A DNA stretch of 18,299 nucleotides from Candidatus Zhuqueibacterota bacterium (lineage in GTDB: Bacteria > BS750m-G25). Position 1 is the stretch's first letter. Every line of letters begins with the position of its first letter. The translations under genes were made by a program, and so were the position numbers. Shown here one piece after another: positions 14,819 to 18,299 of the stretch. Below the pieces are notes generated by a model. The model was not told where the DNA came from. It did no database searches and worked only from the letters and a program-made list of their open reading frames with translations. Location: the NCBI GenBank assembly GCA_016783505.1, contig JADHWK010000044.1, positions 1 to 18,299 of the forward strand, given 5' to 3'.

Positions 14819-14885
14819 GATTACTAACTTTGTTATTAAGGAAATCAGAGAAGGATATTCTTCCTCTTTTAATAAGGAAATCGCT

Positions 14886-17800
14886 ATGAATTTACCCGAA
14901 TTTTCCGTGAACAAACGCGTGACGGTCACCATGCTGATCTCGATTGTGCTCGTCCTCGGAGGGATTGCCTTAAGCCGGTTGGGTCTGGACCTGCTGCCGG
15001 AGATAGACTATCCGGTGGTCTCTGTGTTGACCCAATATGCCGGCGTTTCTTCGGAGGATATTGAAAACATGATCACAAGGCCCATAGAGGAGGCGGTGAG
15101 CATAGTGAACCGGGTGAAATCCGTCAACTCGTTTTCCCAGGAGGGCGTGTCGGTGGTGATGGTCGAGTTCGAGTGGGGTACGAACCTCGATTTCGCGGCT
15201 CAGGACATCCGGGACGGGATCGGCTTGATCCGGGATTTTCTGCCGGAGGACGTCACGGAACCCCTGGTGGTCAAGTTCGATATCTCCATGATGCCCGTAA
15301 TGTTCTACGGGGTGACCGGGGAAGATATGAACACGCTTCAGCTCCGGCAGCTTTTGAAAGATGTGGTGAAGGGACGATTAGAGCGTCAGGAGGGCGTAGC
15401 CTCGGTGACGCTGATGGGCGGATTAGTGCGCGAAATCCAGGTGAGGGTAGACAAAGCAAAATTAGAGGCCAGAGCCCTCTCCTTGGAGCAGGTGGTTAAC
15501 GCCCTCCGGTTGGGAAACCTGAACCTGCCCGCAGGTCGAATTACTAAGGGATATATGGAATTCCTGGTGAGGTCCATGGGGGAATACCAGGCCATAGATG
15601 AGATCGCCAATACCATCGTGGGCATCGTCCCCGGAGGAGGAACGCCGATCTATCTGAAGGACATCGCAGAGGTGGCCGATGCCCACATGGAGGTTCGAAG
15701 CTACGGCAGAACGCAGAAGAGGAACAGCATTATACTCATGATCAGCAAGCAATCCGGGGCAAATACCCTCAAGGTGGGCAATAGGGTGAAAAAGGAGCTT
15801 GATGAGATCAAGCGGATCCTTCCTTCAAGCATTCACTTTCACCCCTTCTTCGATCAATCGGAGATCATCAGCAAGATCACCAGCCGAACGGGCGGCAATG
15901 CGGTGGTCGGGGGGGTGCTTGCGGTCTTGATGATCTTCTTTTTTCTGAGGAGCTGGCGGCCTACGTTGACGATCTCTTTAGCGATACCGCTCTCCATCAT
16001 CGCCACCTTTGTCGCCATGTATTTCGCTGGCTATACACTGAATCTGATGACCTTAGCGGGGCTGGCGTTGGGTGTAGGGATGTTAGTGGACAATGCCATT
16101 GTGGTGATCGAGAACATATTCCGCCATTTGGAGGAAGGTGAAGACCGGATTATGGCGGCCAAGGAGGGCGCTCGAGAGGTGGGGATGGCGATCACCGCTT
16201 CCACCCTGACCACTATGACGGTTTTTCTACCGATGGTATTCGCAAGCGGGATAGCGGGAAAGCTGTCCCGGGGGCTGGCCCTGACGATCTCCTTCGCCCT
16301 GTTCGCCTCCCTTTTCGTGGCGCTGACTTTGGTTCCTATGTTGGCCTCCATTATCTTCAAGAAACGAAGGAAGGAGGAGTATCGAAAGCGTTTCGGCGAG
16401 ACCCAGTTCGAGGGGATCAAGGAGCGATACCAGCGGTTCTTAAGCTGGTCGCTCTCCCACAGGAAGATCGTGTTGGGCATAACCGGAGGGGCTTTTTTGG
16501 TCAGCTTAGCTCTGATCCGCATTGTGGGAACAGAGTTTATGCCCGCATCGGATATGCCCTTCGTGGTTATGACGGTCGAGATGCCGATCGGCACCTCGCT
16601 TGAGGAGACCAACAGGGTCGTCGGGGAGATCGAGGACCTTTTGATGAACGAAGAAGGCGTTAAAACGGTCGGCGCCTTCGGGGGACTTTCCGATGCCACC
16701 AAGATGGATGTGGCCTTTGGAAGCAGTGAGGCGGGCGTCCACGTAGGGCAAGTATCGTCGAGGTTGACCGACAAGAAGGACAGAGCGCGCTCCAACGCCG
16801 AGATTATGGACGCCGTTCGTTCTAAGCTTCCAAGGGTGGAGGGAGCCAAGTTCGAGTTTATGGACATGGGCGGGCAGATGATGGGGGGAGGGGCGGAGGC
16901 TCCTGTGGAGATCAAGGTGTTCGGGAAGGATCTTGCCAGGTTGAAAGAGATCTCCGAGAGGATCGCCCATAAGATAGCCGGCATAGAGGGGATTCGAGAC
17001 CTCGATACCAGCTTAAGGGAGGGAAAGCCAGAGCTTCGGATCAGGATAGATAAGGAAATGGCGGGCAGGTATGGTCTGACCGTGGGGCAGGTGGCCGGGA
17101 CGATTCAGACGGCGATGCAGGGGAGGGTCGCCGGTCAATTGAGGAGCGGGGGAGACGAGTTTGACATCCGGGTCAAGTTCAGGGAAAGCGATCGCTCCAG
17201 CATCGAGGACATCGAGCATTTAACCGTTCTTACTCCCCTTGGGGTTCGTGTTCCCGTGAAGCAGATCGCGATGTTAGAGTCCGGGGAGGGTCCGGTCAAG
17301 ATCGAGCGGGAGAATCAGGCCCGGAGGGTGTCCGTAACCGCGAACGTGTTCGGCAGGGACCTGGGGAGTATCATGGCAGACGTCAGGAAAGCGGTGGCGC
17401 CGATTACGAGGGCATTTCCGTCTGGCTATTTTGTGGAGTTCGGCGGGGAGTACGAGCAGATGATGGAGACACTCGTCGTCTTAGGGGCCGCCTTAGCCTT
17501 GGCGATTCTGTTAGTCTATATGGTGATGGCCGCTCTGTTCGAATCCTTCACCCATCCCCTGGTGATTATGTTCACCATGCCGTTGGCTTTGATCGGCGTG
17601 GTCCTGATGTTGTTGATCACCGGGAGGACGATTTCCTTAGTTTCCCTTATGGGGGTGATCATGCTGGCCGGGATAGTAGTCAACAATGGGATCGTCCTGA
17701 TTGACTACGTCAATCAATTGCGGAGACGGGGAGTGGAGAGGCACGAGGCGTTGATACAGGCGGGGATGACGAGGCTACGTCCCATTTTGATCACCTCCGG

Positions 17801-18101
17801 GACGACGATCTTAGGCATGATCCCGATGGCGCTTTCGACCTCTGAGGGCGCGGAGATGCGGAGTCCCATAGCGCTGACCGTGATCGGGGGGTTGATTACG
17901 GCGACCGTGCTCACCTTAGTAATCATACCGGTGGTCTACAGCATCGTGGACAGGATCTCTTTTAAGGCCGCTGGAAAGATTAGAGGTATTCTCCACCGGG
18001 AGGAACGGCGGAGCGGGGAGGGCCGGAGAAAGAAACGGCAATCGGTTGATTTTGAGCAGAGATCGGGAAGGGATCGGAGGGAGAAAAAAGACTTGAAGTA
18101 A
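14886..18101 (+). CDS. HAE1-type RND efflux transporter (inner-membrane permease)
   Basis: 1071 residues, usual length for the AcrB-like RND family. Residues 1-30 form the first membrane helix; then come a large periplasmic part (SEDIENMITRPIEEAVS, motif I), a transmembrane block with GMLVDNAIVVIENIFRHLEEG (398-418), a second periplasmic part and the final helices. The proton-relay pair has Asp402 followed by Asn403, where AcrB has two aspartates; the VDN form is common in other RND subgroups. Together with the adaptor and the TolC-like protein it forms a tripartite pump driven by proton motive force; the substrate is unknown. An AAGGAA site precedes ATG. The C-terminus carries an unusual basic tail (about 1026-1071) with two RRSGEGRR/QRSGRDRR motifs. 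The gene is visibly richer in G+C than most upstream genes. Confidence 0.95.
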   Translation: MNLPEFSVNKRVTVTMLISIVLVLGGIALSRLGLDLLPEIDYPVVSVLTQYAGVSSEDIENMITRPIEEAVSIVNRVKSVNSFSQEGVSVVMVEFEWGTNLDFAAQDIRDGIGLIRDFLPEDVTEPLVVKFDISMMPVMFYGVTGEDMNTLQLRQLLKDVVKGRLERQEGVASVTLMGGLVREIQVRVDKAKLEARALSLEQVVNALRLGNLNLPAGRITKGYMEFLVRSMGEYQAIDEIANTIVGIVPGGGTPIYLKDIAEVADAHMEVRSYGRTQKRNSIILMISKQSGANTLKVGNRVKKELDEIKRILPSSIHFHPFFDQSEIISKITSRTGGNAVVGGVLAVLMIFFFLRSWRPTLTISLAIPLSIIATFVAMYFAGYTLNLMTLAGLALGVGMLVDNAIVVIENIFRHLEEGEDRIMAAKEGAREVGMAITASTLTTMTVFLPMVFASGIAGKLSRGLALTISFALFASLFVALTLVPMLASIIFKKRRKEEYRKRFGETQFEGIKERYQRFLSWSLSHRKIVLGITGGAFLVSLALIRIVGTEFMPASDMPFVVMTVEMPIGTSLEETNRVVGEIEDLLMNEEGVKTVGAFGGLSDATKMDVAFGSSEAGVHVGQVSSRLTDKKDRARSNAEIMDAVRSKLPRVEGAKFEFMDMGGQMMGGGAEAPVEIKVFGKDLARLKEISERIAHKIAGIEGIRDLDTSLREGKPELRIRIDKEMAGRYGLTVGQVAGTIQTAMQGRVAGQLRSGGDEFDIRVKFRESDRSSIEDIEHLTVLTPLGVRVPVKQIAMLESGEGPVKIERENQARRVSVTANVFGRDLGSIMADVRKAVAPITRAFPSGYFVEFGGEYEQMMETLVVLGAALALAILLVYMVMAALFESFTHPLVIMFTMPLALIGVVLMLLITGRTISLVSLMGVIMLAGIVVNNGIVLIDYVNQLRRRGVERHEALIQAGMTRLRPILITSGTTILGMIPMALSTSEGAEMRSPIALTVIGGLITATVLTLVIIPVVYSIVDRISFKAAGKIRGILHREERRSGEGRRKKRQSVDFEQRSGRDRREKKDLK

Positions 18102-18142
18102 ACAGTAACCAGTAAACAGTAACCAGTAAACAGTGATCAGTA
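18101..18142. repeat. heptamer tandem repeat, six units
   Basis: Three 14-base units: AACAGTAACCAGTA twice exactly, then AACAGTGATCAGTA with two changes. Each splits into related heptamers. The first base overlaps the RND stop codon. Bases 18143-18230 after it hold no gene that I can support. Confidence 0.9.
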
Positions 18143-18231
18143 GGCAAAGGGCAATTAGCGATGAGCGATGTACGAAAGAGGAAACCTTTCTTTATTATGT
18201 AAGCATCGTTATTGAATAAAGGGAAGTAAGA

Positions 18232-18299
18232 TTGGGAACGAAGACGATGGGACAGCGTCAGCAGGTGGCCCGGGATAATTTCATCTCGCTCATACGGAG
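18232..18299 (+). CDS. second CDP-alcohol phosphatidyltransferase gene, 5' end only (runs off window)
   Basis: Bases 18250-18299 match 9567-9616 at 49 of 50 positions. The one difference is silent (AGG against CGG, both Arg), so the N-terminal GQRQQVARDNFISLIR is unchanged. A likely start is ATG 18247 (or TTG 18232); a stop lies upstream in the same frame at 18217. The 39 bases before it are only loosely similar to the upstream flank of the first copy and need a one-base gap. Only about 17-22 residues are in view, so the catalytic motif cannot be checked and I cannot tell whether this copy is intact. It should encode a close paralogue of the enzyme at 9528-10187. Confidence 0.82.
   Translation, partial: MGTKTMGQRQQVARDNFISLIR

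Noticed and set aside
14635-14889. An 84-codon open frame between the adaptor and RND genes
   Set aside because: It runs across a GTCATTC-bounded palindromic repeat, has no ribosome-binding site, resembles no family and overlaps the RND start.
16031-16984. A 317-codon open frame on the minus strand
   Set aside because: Antisense to the RND gene; its composition is a mirror of that gene and shows no domain.
18101-18142. CRISPR-like array
   Set aside because: Units are 7-14 bases with no spacers; it is a simple tandem repeat.

Overview
The window reads as one long plus-strand stretch of a Gram-negative, probably uncultivated bacterium. A PorV/PorQ-type (UPF0164) outer-membrane protein, a LolA-like protein, a DUF1302-like barrel, DUF3108 and a TolC/RND pump show a diderm envelope. 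PorV/PorQ proteins point loosely to the FCB superphylum or a neighbouring candidate phylum. That placement is inference; no rRNA or phylogenetic marker is present.

Layout. (1) Bases 1-7018 are an envelope and lipid block: the 3' half of a PLP-dependent acyl-CoA:amino-acid synthase (AONS/KBL/SPT family), a LolA-like protein, a 69-residue membrane protein, a PorV/PorQ-like protein, an RssA-like patatin, a UPF0104 flippase-like protein, a DUF1302-like barrel and a DUF3108 protein. Short spacings, one ATGA overlap and one stop/start abutment suggest co-transcription. (2) Bases about 7075-9177 are a very AT-rich island with a small basic 15-residue-repeat protein and a radical SAM protein of the B12-binding type. 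It lies between two ~350-bp direct repeats: the 3' end of the DUF3108 gene and a decayed second copy. (3) Bases 9528-10187 encode a CDP-alcohol phosphatidyltransferase, probably the original downstream neighbour of the DUF3108 gene. (4) Bases 10209-18101 are a drug-efflux-type module: a consensus promoter with overlapping palindromes, TetR regulator, TolC-like channel, SpoIIM-like membrane protein, lipoprotein membrane-fusion protein and an HAE1-type RND pump. Two gaps in it hold short palindromic repeats. (5) Bases 18102-18299 hold a heptamer tandem repeat and the start of a second CDP-alcohol phosphatidyltransferase gene, 49/50 identical to the first over the visible coding part.

How the parts may work together: the synthase and the phosphatidyltransferase could make an unusual amino- or phospholipid. 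The flippase-like protein, LolA-like protein, DUF1302 barrel, patatin and TetR-controlled RND pump could move or remodel lipids between inner and outer membranes. This is inferred from neighbourhood, not shown. The most unusual feature is the AT-rich island inside a duplicated gene end, followed by the repeat of the phosphatidyltransferase, which together suggest a locus shaped by repeated segmental duplication.
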